Origin: Colwellia sp. D2M02
GTDB lineage: Bacteria; Pseudomonadota; Gammaproteobacteria; Enterobacterales; Alteromonadaceae
Reading direction: 5' to 3'
Assembly: GCF_018860755.1 (NCBI RefSeq)
Contig: NZ_JAHKPW010000032.1
Coordinates: 149,071 to 213,070 of the forward strand
Length of the DNA stretch: 64,000 bases
Positions 55,284 through 64,000 of the stretch are shown here, piece after piece. The notes under the pieces are model-generated. The model made no database searches and was not told where the DNA came from. It saw only the letters and a list, made by a program, of their open reading frames with translations. Every line of letters begins with the position of its first letter. The first letter of the stretch is position 1. Position numbers and translations under genes: made by a program.

Positions 55284-55898
55284 TTATAAAATAACGTCTT
55301 GATATAAATCAGCGTATTTTGCTTTATGGGAGTTAAATAAAAACTGGCGTAGCGACTCTCGACCTTGATCAAAATCTTTAAATTTAGCAGCAATAATATT
55401 GTTATCCTTTCTTACAACATCTAAAGATAAAGTGACTGATTGTTGATTAGGTAACATTAATACAAGTGATTGTTGCTTTAATAAAGGGTCATCTTTAACC
55501 GATAATTCGTCATCTAATAACTTTAATGTAACCCCTGTACCTGAAAGTGAAAGAATCTCTAACTTATGCTGAGAGGCAATATTAAGTAATGATAAGTTTT
55601 CAGGTGCATTAACACGCCAGCTGCGCTCATTGCCTTGTACATCAATAATTTCAGGTGTACCTAAAACAGGTGTAAAATTTCCGTTACTAACCGTCATAGT
55701 GACAGGAAACCATAATTGATAATGACTGATTTCAGCAAGTAAGGTTAACTTACTTTCACCTAATAATTTTTTCAAGTTACTCGGTATTGTAGTATGAACA
55801 CTAAGCTGTTGTGCAGGATGCAACAACTCACCCTCTTCAGGTGATTCTGAAAAGATATTTTTAAAAAAATCGAGTTCGTCCGTTGAAAGTTCTATCAT
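55284..55898 (-). CDS. PilZ-like domain protein, degenerate
   Basis: The 204-residue protein has an N-terminal YcgR-like segment (LHPAQQLSVHTTIPSNLKKL). A PilZ-like barrel follows, with an Arg-containing start (RSWRVNAP) and LEILSLSGTGVTLKL, where the usual D/N-x-S-x-x-G is nearly but not exactly kept. It may bind c-di-GMP weakly or not at all. It lies upstream of the helicase promoter on the same strand. Confidence 0.6.
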   Translation of the reverse strand: MIELSTDELDFFKNIFSESPEEGELLHPAQQLSVHTTIPSNLKKLLGESKLTLLAEISHYQLWFPVTMTVSNGNFTPVLGTPEIIDVQGNERSWRVNAPENLSLLNIASQHKLEILSLSGTGVTLKLLDDELSVKDDPLLKQQSLVLMLPNQQSVTLSLDVVRKDNNIIAAKFKDFDQGRESLRQFLFNSHKAKYADLYQDVIL

Positions 55899-56135
55899 AA
55901 CCGCGTATTAAATGTTGCATTTATGTTACGGATGATAACAAGAACACTACGTTAGTGCAATTTAAGTGCAAACATCGTTCTTTTTTCAATCAAACCATTG
56001 TTTATAAAACATATATTGATTTATTTTAATCAATATTATGAGGGTATTTATAAAAAGAGGCTTTAAAAATTGCTAATTTTCGGGTCGCTCAAAGGTTAAT
56101 CACTATATATATTTAAATGGTAAAAGCATATTAAC

Positions 56136-56167
56136 AAAAAACCGATAAATAAATTTACCGGTTTTTT
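56136..56167 (-). terminator. Intrinsic terminator of the Lon-family gene
   Basis: AAAAAACCG (56136-56144) pairs with CGGTTTTTT (56159-56167), giving a U-rich end on the minus strand 30 bases after the stop. The rest of the 55899-56196 gap is AT-rich with no further feature. Confidence 0.8.
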
Positions 56168-56196
56168 AACTTATTTTAATAACTTAAGTACTGTTA

Positions 56197-58599
56197 TTAT
56201 TCTTCATCACCATTAAGGATGTCAGAGAAGGCCTCTAACTTATCAAGTGCTAAGCCATGGATAGACTTACGCGGATAACGTCCTGTTTTACTAATAGTAC
56301 CCGCCTCGGTATTTAATAATAAGGCCAATGCTTGATCAATGGTTTCAACGGCATAAATGGCAAACAGTCCTTTATCAACTGCATCAATTACCTCATTACT
56401 CAGCATTAAGTTAATCACATTTGTTTTTGGAATGATTACCCCTTGCTTACCCGTTAGCCCTTTATCCAGACATAGTTGAAAAAATCCTTCAATCTTTTCA
56501 TTAACACCACCAATTGACTGCACTTCACCATGCTGGTTAATTGAGCCAGTAATAGCAAGGCTTTGATCTATAGGTAATAAAGTAATTGAAGAAATAAGCG
56601 CACATAATTCAGCTAACGACGCACTATCACCATCAATGTGGCCATAAGATTGCTCTATCGCAATATTTGCCGAAATTGAAACAGGGAAACTTTGCCCGTA
56701 TTTATGACCTAAATAACCGGTAAGCAACAACACTCCTTTCGAGTGAATAGATTTGCCTAAGTCAACTTCACGCTCAATATCTGTCACACCTTCACTACCT
56801 GCATAAACAGTAGCAGTTATGCGCGCAGGCGTACCAAATATACTATCGCCTATTTCCAAAACGGTTAAGCCATTAACCTTACCAACAAACTCTCCTTCTG
56901 TGCTAATTAACACTTGTTGTTCTTTTATTTCACTTAGCCAGGTTTCACTTAACCGACCAATACGGCGCTTTTTAGCTGCTTGTGCCATTGCAATATGTTC
57001 TGCAGTTAATGCTCCCTTGGCACCTAGTTTTTGCCAGCAATAATTAGCTTCATCAAGTAGGTCATTCACTTGTACGATATTGGCTGAAATTTTGGTTTGA
57101 TGCTCGCCCCTTCTTAAAGCGTAACGTACTAATTCGAGTACCGCTTCGTTGGTTACCTCAGGGTAGTTATGATGTTGAGCCCGTTGGCGAATTAATTGAC
57201 CAAAGGCTATTAAGTTATCATCATTTTTTTCTAAATGGCGGTCAAAGTCGGCTAACACTCTAAAAAGCTCAGTAAATTCTTGATCGTAATCTTGTAAGGT
57301 ATAATAAATCTCAGCATCTCCTAACAACACTACCTTAACTTGCAATGGAATTTTTTCAGGCTGTAAACTATAACCACTAGGTTGACTGTATTCTGAATAT
57401 GGATTTTCAATGGTAATTTGTTGCGTCTTTAACGCTAACTTTAAACGTGACCAAACCATAGGTTGGCTCAACACTTTTTCGGCATCAAGTAATAAGTAAC
57501 CGCCGTTTGCCTTATGTAATGCACCCGGCCTTATTAAACGATAGCTGGTATAACTTGCTCCTTGGAAGCTGGCAAAATCAACATGACCAAATAAGTTTTG
57601 ATAGGTAGGGTTTTGCTCATAAATAACCGGCGCACCTTGATCTTTATTTTGCGGCACTAATAAATTAGGAACAAAACGTTCAACCATTAACTTACGTAAC
57701 TCTTTTTCATTAGGTGTATCATCACTATCATTGACCAGTACCTCAAGTACCGCATCAACCACATGATTTCGAACTTTACTTAGGTAGGCTAAGACATCAC
57801 TATTGCTACTAAACTCTTGCTCTAGCTCACGTAAATATGGCTCAATACTTTTAGCCGCGGTGTCGTATTTTAATTTTCTCAACTGATCTGAAGACAATCG
57901 TTTCCATTGGGGTAATTCCAGTAACTGCTCAGCTAAAACAACTTCTAGCTCGCTCAATAGTTGATAAAATTTGGCGCGATCAGTTTCATTAAAGTTGGCA
58001 AACTCTTTATCATTTACTGGTTGGCCATCAACTAATGGCGAAAAACCAACTTCACCATTTTCTTCATATAAAACAACATTATCTTTTAATGCGATTTCTT
58101 CAACTTTACCAATAGCTTCATCATATTTTTTATTAAATTCACGATCTATAGCCGACTTTTGGCGTTGGTAGCCTGGGTTATCAAAAATTTCGGGAAATAA
58201 ATCAAGTAAACCATCAATAAAACGATTCATACTCGCCAAAAGCTGCTTACCGTCACCAGGGTTAACTGACAAGGTTAACGGTATATGGCTTTCGTCAAAG
58301 TTATTAATGTAGCACCATTCATCTGGCGACTTTTGCTGACCCGCTAACGCATTTAACATTTGTTTGATCAGTGTTTGCCTACCAGTGCCATGCTCGCCCA
58401 TCGCAAACACATTAAAGCCAATAGCCGACATAGACAAACCAAATTCTAGTGCTTCTTTAGCACGATCATGACCAACAAAGGCTTGGTTTGTATCGTCTTT
58501 AGAGATAGGAGGACAAAATAGTTCTGCTGAAAGTGATGAGGTAAGTGAAGTAGTAGCAACACGGGTTTGACTAATAACAGCTGCAATAGCTTTGGTCAT
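56197..58599 (-). CDS. Lon-family ATP-dependent protease (LonB/YcbZ-like)
   Basis: The 800-residue protein has an N-terminal AAA+ region interrupted by a long helical insert (~130-300), and a C-terminal Lon protease domain. Walker A reads GEHGTGRQTLIKQM, with Arg where Lys is usual. The proteolytic dyad is Ser659 (HIDGDSASLAELCALISS) and Lys702 (SIGGVNEKIEGFF). It has no LAN domain, unlike LonA, and resembles the YcbZ/LonH group with a fuller ATPase part. It presumably degrades damaged or regulatory proteins in the cytoplasm. Confidence 0.88.
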   Translation of the reverse strand: MTKAIAAVISQTRVATTSLTSSLSAELFCPPISKDDTNQAFVGHDRAKEALEFGLSMSAIGFNVFAMGEHGTGRQTLIKQMLNALAGQQKSPDEWCYINNFDESHIPLTLSVNPGDGKQLLASMNRFIDGLLDLFPEIFDNPGYQRQKSAIDREFNKKYDEAIGKVEEIALKDNVVLYEENGEVGFSPLVDGQPVNDKEFANFNETDRAKFYQLLSELEVVLAEQLLELPQWKRLSSDQLRKLKYDTAAKSIEPYLRELEQEFSSNSDVLAYLSKVRNHVVDAVLEVLVNDSDDTPNEKELRKLMVERFVPNLLVPQNKDQGAPVIYEQNPTYQNLFGHVDFASFQGASYTSYRLIRPGALHKANGGYLLLDAEKVLSQPMVWSRLKLALKTQQITIENPYSEYSQPSGYSLQPEKIPLQVKVVLLGDAEIYYTLQDYDQEFTELFRVLADFDRHLEKNDDNLIAFGQLIRQRAQHHNYPEVTNEAVLELVRYALRRGEHQTKISANIVQVNDLLDEANYCWQKLGAKGALTAEHIAMAQAAKKRRIGRLSETWLSEIKEQQVLISTEGEFVGKVNGLTVLEIGDSIFGTPARITATVYAGSEGVTDIEREVDLGKSIHSKGVLLLTGYLGHKYGQSFPVSISANIAIEQSYGHIDGDSASLAELCALISSITLLPIDQSLAITGSINQHGEVQSIGGVNEKIEGFFQLCLDKGLTGKQGVIIPKTNVINLMLSNEVIDAVDKGLFAIYAVETIDQALALLLNTEAGTISKTGRYPRKSIHGLALDKLEAFSDILNGDEE

Positions 58600-58768
58600 A
58601 TATATCCTTTAGTTAGTTTGTAAACTAACTTTTATTAAATGATGAGTGCGACATAGAATGCGTCTTACAATACACTTAGTGTACTTGCTCCCTAGTAAGC
58701 TAACAAGTTGAATAGTTGTATTAAAATCACGTTAAACATTGATTAAAGCCAATCAAGTTAATGTTAGG

Positions 58769-59254
58769 CTACGGCTTTAATGGCACACGCGTAAAAGTAT
58801 CGTGTCCACAATGACTACATACTTGTACCTCACTGCGATGAGTAATATGCACAACTTCATCACATTCATTACAAGCAAGCTCGCCAAACCCAATAATATC
58901 TCCCTGACGATAAACGCCATCATGGCTAAAGTCGTCAATGAGCTCAAACCACTCAACTTGTGCTTTATCAGTCAAGCCTGCTAAGTTTTCCCATAGCGCT
59001 TCATTGAGTAAGGTTAAATATAGCGAGTCTTGCGCTTGTTTACGGTTAAGTTGATAAAAGTCATATAAATCGTATTTTAAATTATCACTAAATTGCTGTA
59101 ATTTTTCTTCCGACATATGTTCAAGGGCTACAGCATAAAGCTTAGCCTGCGCCATTAATTCATTAATACGAGGTTTTTGTTCAACTTTCACCTTGTTTAA
59201 CCAGCTATTGAGTGCTCGATAAACCTCGGCAAAATAATCATCTTGTTGCGCCAT
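58769..59254 (-). CDS. DUF1451 zinc-ribbon protein (YbeL-like)
   Basis: The 161-residue protein is helical in its first ~110 residues (ALNSWLNKVKVEQKPRINEL) and ends in a zinc ribbon, ACNECDEVVHITHRSEVQVC then SHCG (two CxxC pairs). It matches E. coli YbeL, which likewise sits next to leuS, though its role is unknown. It is divergent from leuS by 200 bases. Confidence 0.88.
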   Translation of the reverse strand: MAQQDDYFAEVYRALNSWLNKVKVEQKPRINELMAQAKLYAVALEHMSEEKLQQFSDNLKYDLYDFYQLNRKQAQDSLYLTLLNEALWENLAGLTDKAQVEWFELIDDFSHDGVYRQGDIIGFGELACNECDEVVHITHRSEVQVCSHCGHDTFTRVPLKP

Positions 59255-59454
59255 GATACTCTCCTTGAAAAAGTTATCTTTATTTGCCCTACTTTGAGTA
59301 TAGGCAAAGTTAACAATTAAACTTGTTGTTACCTAGTCAGATAAGGTATTCTACTGCGATAATTTAACTTAAATTTGTCAGCTAATTCCCGCGTTAATCG
59401 TTAACAGATGATAAAAAGTTAATCACTTTCACCTGAATATTTGAGAATACCTTA

Positions 59455-62046
59455 ATGGAAGCCATTTATAATCCGCAAGCTATTGAAGAAACAGTACAAA
59501 AATTTTGGACTGATAACAACACGTTTAAAGCCGTTGAAGACTCAAGCAAAGAAAAATTTTATTGTTTAGCAATGTTCCCATACCCAAGTGGTCGTTTACA
59601 TATGGGTCATGTGCGTAATTATAGTCTTGGTGACGTAATATCTCGCTATCAACGTATGCAAGGTAAAAACGTAATGCAACCTATGGGTTGGGATGCTTTT
59701 GGTTTACCTGCTGAAAACGCGGCCATTAAAAATAAAACAGCGCCAGGTAACTGGACTTATCAAAATATTGATTATATGCGTAATCAATTACAATCGTTAG
59801 GTTTTGGTTATGACTGGGATCGTGAACTAGCAACTTGTAAACCTGATTATTATCGTTGGGAACAATGGTTTTTCACTAAGCTTTACGAAAAAGGCTTAGT
59901 TTACAAAAAAAATGCCACTGTAAACTGGGATCCTGTTGACCAAACCGTATTAGCTAACGAACAAGTTATTGATGGACGTGGCTGGCGCTCTGGCGCTATT
60001 GTTGAGCGCAAAGAAATCCCACAATGGTTTATTAAAATTACCGATTATGCCGAAGAGCTTTTAGACGACTTAGACCAGTTAACTGATTGGCCTGAGCAAG
60101 TTAAGACCATGCAACGTAATTGGATTGGCCGCTCACAAGGTGTTGAAATGACCTTTGAAGTTGCTGATTCAACTGAAAGCTTTGATATTTACACAACGCG
60201 TCCAGATACTTTAATGGGGGTTACTTATGTTGCCTTAGCAGCGCAACACCCATTGGCGCTTGAAGCCGCTAAAAATAATACTGACTTAGCCGCTTTTATT
60301 GCAGAATGTAAAAATAGTAAAACCACTGAAGCTGATATGGCGGCAATGGAGAAAAAAGGTGTTGATACCGGTCTTAAAGCAGTCCACCCGATTACCGGTG
60401 AGTTAGTGCCAGTATGGGCAGCTAATTTTGTGTTAATGGATTATGGCTCTGGTGCGGTAATGTCTGTGCCAGGTCATGACCAACGTGATTATGAATTTGC
60501 GATCAAATACGGTTTAACCATCAAGCAAGTCATTGCCGGTCAAGAAGGTGATGATATCGCTGTTGCCGCCATCACTGAGAAATCAACATTAATCAACTCT
60601 GGTGAATTTGACGGTTTAGGCTTTGAGCAAGCATTCAATGCAATTAGTGAAAAGCTAGCGAGTGAAAATAAAGGTAAAGTGACTACTAATTACCGTTTAC
60701 GCGACTGGGGTGTTTCACGTCAGCGTTATTGGGGAACACCAATCCCAATGATTAACTTAGCTAATGGCGAGTCGGTTCCGGTACCAGAAAGTGAGTTACC
60801 CGTAATACTGCCTGAAGATGTAGTAATGAACGGTACCACCTCTCCTATTAAAGACGATCCACAATGGGCCAAAACGACTTTTAATGGTGAAGACGCATTA
60901 CGTGAAACAGATACTTTTGATACCTTTATGGAATCTTCATGGTATTACGCACGTTACTGTTCACCAAACGATGACACGCAAATGTTAGATCCTGCCAAAG
61001 CAAACTACTGGTTACCTGTTGACCAATATATTGGCGGTATCGAACATGCAATTTTACATTTACTTTACTCACGATTTTTCCATAAATTATTACGCGATGT
61101 TGGTTTAGTTGACAGTGATGAACCTTTCAAAAAATTATTATGTCAAGGCATGGTATTAGCAGATACTTATTACCGTGAAGCAGATAATGGCGCACAAGAG
61201 TGGATAGCACCAAGTGATGTTGAAATGGAGCGCGATGAAAAAGGTCAAGTAACCTCTGCCGTAAGTAAAATAGATGGTCAGCCTGTTATTTCTGCAGGTA
61301 TGAGTAAAATGTCAAAGTCAAAAAACAATGGTATTGACCCACAAGAAGTTATTAATAAATATGGCGCAGATACGGTACGTTTATTTATTATGTTTACGTC
61401 ACCACCAGAGCAAACCTTAGAATGGTCTGATGCCGGTGTTGAAGGCGCACACCGCTTTGTTAAACGTGTTTATAAGTTAGTACATGATTTTGTTGAAGCA
61501 ACACAAAACGAAACCATTAGCGAAGCAACTGCATTAACTTTACAGAGTGAACAGAAGAAACTTCGCCGTGAACTACATAAAGCAATTGCTAAAGTGACTG
61601 ACGATATTGGTCGCCGTAATACTTTTAATACAGCCATTGCTGCTATCATGGAGTTAATGAATGCGTTAAGTAAAGCACCTATTGAAACAGCTGAAGATAA
61701 AGCGGTAATGCAAGAAGCAATTCGTGCCGTTATTTTAATGTTAACACCGATTACACCGCATATGTGTCATCATTTATGGCAACATGTTGGCAATAGTGAC
61801 AGCATTGTAGAAGATGCCCCATGGCCAAGTATAGATGAAAGTGCCTTAGTTGAAGATGAAAAACTTATTATTGTACAAGTTAACGGTAAATTACGTGCCA
61901 AAATTACCGTTGCTGCTGATGCGTCTAAAGAAACTGTTGAAGCTTTAGGTTTAAGTGACGAAAATGTCACCAAATTCACCGACGGTAACACTATTCGTAA
62001 AGTAATTTACATTCCAGGTAAACTACTAAATATCGTAGCTAACTAA
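59455..62046 (+). CDS. leuS: Leucyl-tRNA synthetase
   Basis: The 863-residue class I synthetase charges tRNA-Leu. The HIGH motif is HMGH (49-52, in [14 protein letters not shown]) and KMSKS lies in [15 protein letters not shown] (about 620). The CP1 editing domain ([20 protein letters not shown]) is intact. Followed at once by lptE and holA, as in E. coli. Confidence 0.98.
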   Translation: MEAIYNPQAIEETVQKFWTDNNTFKAVEDSSKEKFYCLAMFPYPSGRLHMGHVRNYSLGDVISRYQRMQGKNVMQPMGWDAFGLPAENAAIKNKTAPGNWTYQNIDYMRNQLQSLGFGYDWDRELATCKPDYYRWEQWFFTKLYEKGLVYKKNATVNWDPVDQTVLANEQVIDGRGWRSGAIVERKEIPQWFIKITDYAEELLDDLDQLTDWPEQVKTMQRNWIGRSQGVEMTFEVADSTESFDIYTTRPDTLMGVTYVALAAQHPLALEAAKNNTDLAAFIAECKNSKTTEADMAAMEKKGVDTGLKAVHPITGELVPVWAANFVLMDYGSGAVMSVPGHDQRDYEFAIKYGLTIKQVIAGQEGDDIAVAAITEKSTLINSGEFDGLGFEQAFNAISEKLASENKGKVTTNYRLRDWGVSRQRYWGTPIPMINLANGESVPVPESELPVILPEDVVMNGTTSPIKDDPQWAKTTFNGEDALRETDTFDTFMESSWYYARYCSPNDDTQMLDPAKANYWLPVDQYIGGIEHAILHLLYSRFFHKLLRDVGLVDSDEPFKKLLCQGMVLADTYYREADNGAQEWIAPSDVEMERDEKGQVTSAVSKIDGQPVISAGMSKMSKSKNNGIDPQEVINKYGADTVRLFIMFTSPPEQTLEWSDAGVEGAHRFVKRVYKLVHDFVEATQNETISEATALTLQSEQKKLRRELHKAIAKVTDDIGRRNTFNTAIAAIMELMNALSKAPIETAEDKAVMQEAIRAVILMLTPITPHMCHHLWQHVGNSDSIVEDAPWPSIDESALVEDEKLIIVQVNGKLRAKITVAADASKETVEALGLSDENVTKFTDGNTIRKVIYIPGKLLNIVAN

Positions 62047-62068
62047 AAAAGGGTTGAGCAAGAGTACT

Positions 62069-62560
62069 ATGAAACTAGCTAACACTCTTGCCATGGCATT
62101 GTTAACCACAAGTTTATTATCAGCTTGTGGTTTTCAATTACGTGGTGATTACTTACTTGATGACGATTTACAAACCTTATATGTAAGCTCTAGTGATGTG
62201 CACGGTGAATTAACACGTTTATTAAAATTGCACTTAACTAGAAATCAAGTCAAGGTATTAAACCAATCAACGCTTGACGCGCCTGAGTTAAGAATTGTCT
62301 CTGATAATTTAGACCGACGTACTTTATCAGTATTTCCTAATGGTCAAGTAGCAGAATACGAACTTATTTACTCAGTGCACTATCAACTGCGCTTTAGCGG
62401 TGAAGACGCCCGTGATTTTCGCTTTGAGCTTTATCGAGATTATCAAGATGATCCTAATTTAGCTTTAGCAAAAAGTCGTGAGTTATCATTGCTACTAAGT
62501 GAAATGCGAACCTCGGCTGCCGATAAAATACTACGTGATATGGCGCGTGTACAACGCTAG
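62069..62560 (+). CDS. lptE: LPS-assembly lipoprotein LptE
   Basis: The protein has a lipobox in LLTTSLLSACGFQLRGDYLL and the LptE fold (LKLHLTRNQVKVLNQSTLDA, ELRIVSDNLDRRTLSVFPNG). It plugs the LptD barrel and helps insert lipopolysaccharide in the outer membrane. I start at ATG 62069 after CAAGAG; the upstream TTG is not needed. It is 22 bases after leuS. Confidence 0.93.
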   Translation: MKLANTLAMALLTTSLLSACGFQLRGDYLLDDDLQTLYVSSSDVHGELTRLLKLHLTRNQVKVLNQSTLDAPELRIVSDNLDRRTLSVFPNGQVAEYELIYSVHYQLRFSGEDARDFRFELYRDYQDDPNLALAKSRELSLLLSEMRTSAADKILRDMARVQR

Positions 62561-62605
62561 GTTTGTCACAATTTAATTTCCAGCATTGATAAAATAAAGG
62601 TTTAA

Positions 62606-63670
62606 ATGAAAATTTACCATAACCAGCTAACGAAAACCTTAGCACAAGGCTTTATACCGGTATGGTTGGTTTTTGGTGATGAGCCATGGCAAAAAGATAA
62701 CAGCCTATCAACCATCAAAGCGGCGGCTCAACAACAAGGTTTTAGCGAACTAATTCGTTTTAGTACCGAATCAGGTTTTGACTGGCAGCAACTCATCGAT
62801 GAATATCAATCGATGAGCTTATTCGCTAGTCAGCGCATTATTGAGGTAGAGTTTTCAACCACTAAGGTCGGTGATGCAGGTAATAAAGCCCTAGTCGCTT
62901 TAGCGGAGCGCTTAAGCGAAGACATTCAACATAAGCATTACGCCAACGATGTCATCTTTATTTTCCATGGCGATAAACTTGATGGTCCCAGTGCTAACAA
63001 AAAGTGGTTTAAGTTATTTAGCCAAATAGGCTGTTACTTACCTTTGTACGATGTTGAGTTAAAATCAATGTCGCATTGGATAAACCAACAATGCCAAACA
63101 CTTAATTTGAACTTAGCACCCGAGTTAACTCAGCTATTGATTGAATTATTTGAAGGTAATTTGCTCGCTTTAGCGCAAGAGTTACAAAAACTTTCATTAT
63201 TATTTAATCAGAGCCTAATTACGCTAGAGCAAGCTGAACAACTGGTTATCAAACAAGCTAAATTTAACCCTTTTCAAGTCGTTGATAGTTTATTACTAGG
63301 AGATTGTGGTAAATGCATCGCAATGTTAGATCAACTGCAACAAGAAGGTATTGCTCCGGCTAAAATTATTTGGGCATTACATAAAGAAATTAGCCAGCTA
63401 TATAATATGCTCAATCAGCTTGAGCAAGGCGAAAGTATTAATCAGCTATACAAGCAATACCGTATTTGGGACAAACGTAAACCCTTATACCAACACGCAT
63501 TAACCCATATAAAGCTTGCTGATGTTAAGCAAGCAATGATACGTATTGCCGATATTGATTTATTAAGTAAAACCAGTAGTGAGTTTAATGTTTTTATTTT
63601 ACTGGCTGATTTGTGTATTACTTTATACCACGGTGATAAGACGCAGGCTCTTAGTTTAAAGTATGGTTAA
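62606..63670 (+). CDS. holA: DNA polymerase III delta subunit
   Basis: The 354-residue protein matches HolA (VWLVFGDEPWQKDNSLSTIK, RIIEVEFSTTKVGDAGNKAL, LFEGNLLALAQELQKLSLLF, KFNPFQVVDSLLLGDCGKCI). It opens the sliding clamp in the clamp loader. The P-loop of related subunits is degenerate, as expected for delta. Confidence 0.94.
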   Translation: MKIYHNQLTKTLAQGFIPVWLVFGDEPWQKDNSLSTIKAAAQQQGFSELIRFSTESGFDWQQLIDEYQSMSLFASQRIIEVEFSTTKVGDAGNKALVALAERLSEDIQHKHYANDVIFIFHGDKLDGPSANKKWFKLFSQIGCYLPLYDVELKSMSHWINQQCQTLNLNLAPELTQLLIELFEGNLLALAQELQKLSLLFNQSLITLEQAEQLVIKQAKFNPFQVVDSLLLGDCGKCIAMLDQLQQEGIAPAKIIWALHKEISQLYNMLNQLEQGESINQLYKQYRIWDKRKPLYQHALTHIKLADVKQAMIRIADIDLLSKTSSEFNVFILLADLCITLYHGDKTQALSLKYG

Positions 63671-63694
63671 GTCAGCAAAAATTAGTACATAAAC

Positions 63695-64000
63695 ATGAAA
63701 ACACCTCTAGAAAAAAACGGTATTGGTATTTTTGGCGGAACTTTTGACCCTATTCACAATGGGCACATTCAATCAGCTAAAATGGTTAGTGACTGGCTTG
63801 GCTTAGCTAACGTGTTATTTATTCCGGCTCATATTCCGCCTCACAAAACACAAGCACATACAATCCCGCATGCATCTGCTACTCAACGAGCTACTATGGT
63901 TAGCTTGGCGTGCCAGTCTTTTCCGCAATTTATTTGTGACAAACGCGAACTAACACGTAGCGGGCACTCATATAGTGTAGATACCTTAAAGGCATTAAAA
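63695..64000 (+). CDS. nadD: Nicotinate-nucleotide adenylyltransferase, 5' part
   Basis: The gene runs off the window end. The first 102 residues include the nucleotidyltransferase motif GIFGGTFDPIHNGHIQSA (HNGH at 21-24), LFIPAHIPPHKTQAHTIPHA and SGHSYSVDTLKAL, which together identify NadD. It follows holA by 24 bases, the order typical of gammaproteobacteria. Confidence 0.95.
   Translation, partial: MKTPLEKNGIGIFGGTFDPIHNGHIQSAKMVSDWLGLANVLFIPAHIPPHKTQAHTIPHASATQRATMVSLACQSFPQFICDKRELTRSGHSYSVDTLKALK

Overview
The window looks like a chromosomal segment of a marine, probably cold-adapted gammaproteobacterium of the Alteromonadales, closest in character to Colwellia. The reasons are the AT-rich coding style, the order tolQ-tolR-tolA-tolB-pal-cpoB / tRNA-Lys / nadA, the order leuS-lptE-holA-nadD, a long-leadered DEAD-box helicase gene, an acnA-type aconitase and a large TonB-dependent receptor. 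This assignment is inference from gene content and protein style; no database search was possible.

Layout. 1-8600: a DUF3300 secreted protein, a frameshifted GNAT acetyltransferase, a PepSY / response regulator / PhoQ-like kinase operon, a secreted protein with a GlyGly-CTERM-like tail, a DUF808 membrane protein, a BMT5-like methyltransferase and a flavin reductase-like protein. 8600-11650: an accessory island holding a reverse transcriptase (RT), a SLATT-type membrane protein that overlaps it by 4 bases, and, directly upstream of both, a compact multi-hairpin RNA closed by a 9-bp GC-rich helix and followed by six U. This is the most interesting part of the window and reads as an RT-based anti-phage defence system. 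11700-24100: HopJ/DUF2999 pair, a YgjP-like metallopeptidase, a small protein, two secreted proteins sharing one domain, a FimV-like LysM protein, a TonB-dependent receptor, a three-gene cluster with a periplasmic binding-like protein, a VC0807-family membrane protein and hemH. 24400-24720: a MITE-like element. 24800-35200: a FrnE-like DsbA protein and an AhpD-like protein divergent from a TetR regulator with three operator palindromes, then sbcB, a PAS-EAL-CBS c-di-GMP protein, a DASS transporter, an SGNH lipoprotein, a HIBADH-like dehydrogenase and glutathione peroxidase. 35300-45100: lysC behind a lysine riboswitch, a beta-barrel protein, acnA, an FNT-family channel, a MAPEG protein and an aldehyde dehydrogenase. 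45100-64000: tRNA-Ser(GGA), nadA, five tRNA-Lys(UUU), the complete tol-pal operon, a DEAD-box helicase with a long structured leader, a PilZ-like protein, a Lon-family protease, a DUF1451 zinc-ribbon protein, and leuS-lptE-holA-nadD, with nadD cut by the window end.

Functional picture. Most of the window is housekeeping: envelope integrity (Tol-Pal, LptE), NAD synthesis (NadA, NadD), haem (HemH), lysine-pathway control (riboswitch-LysC), TCA cycle (AcnA), translation (LeuS, tRNAs) and DNA replication/repair (HolA, SbcB). The intergenic regions are unusually rich in perfect palindromes and short tandem duplications of 5, 13, 15 and 21 bp. Many of the long hairpins at gene ends lack a clear U-tract.
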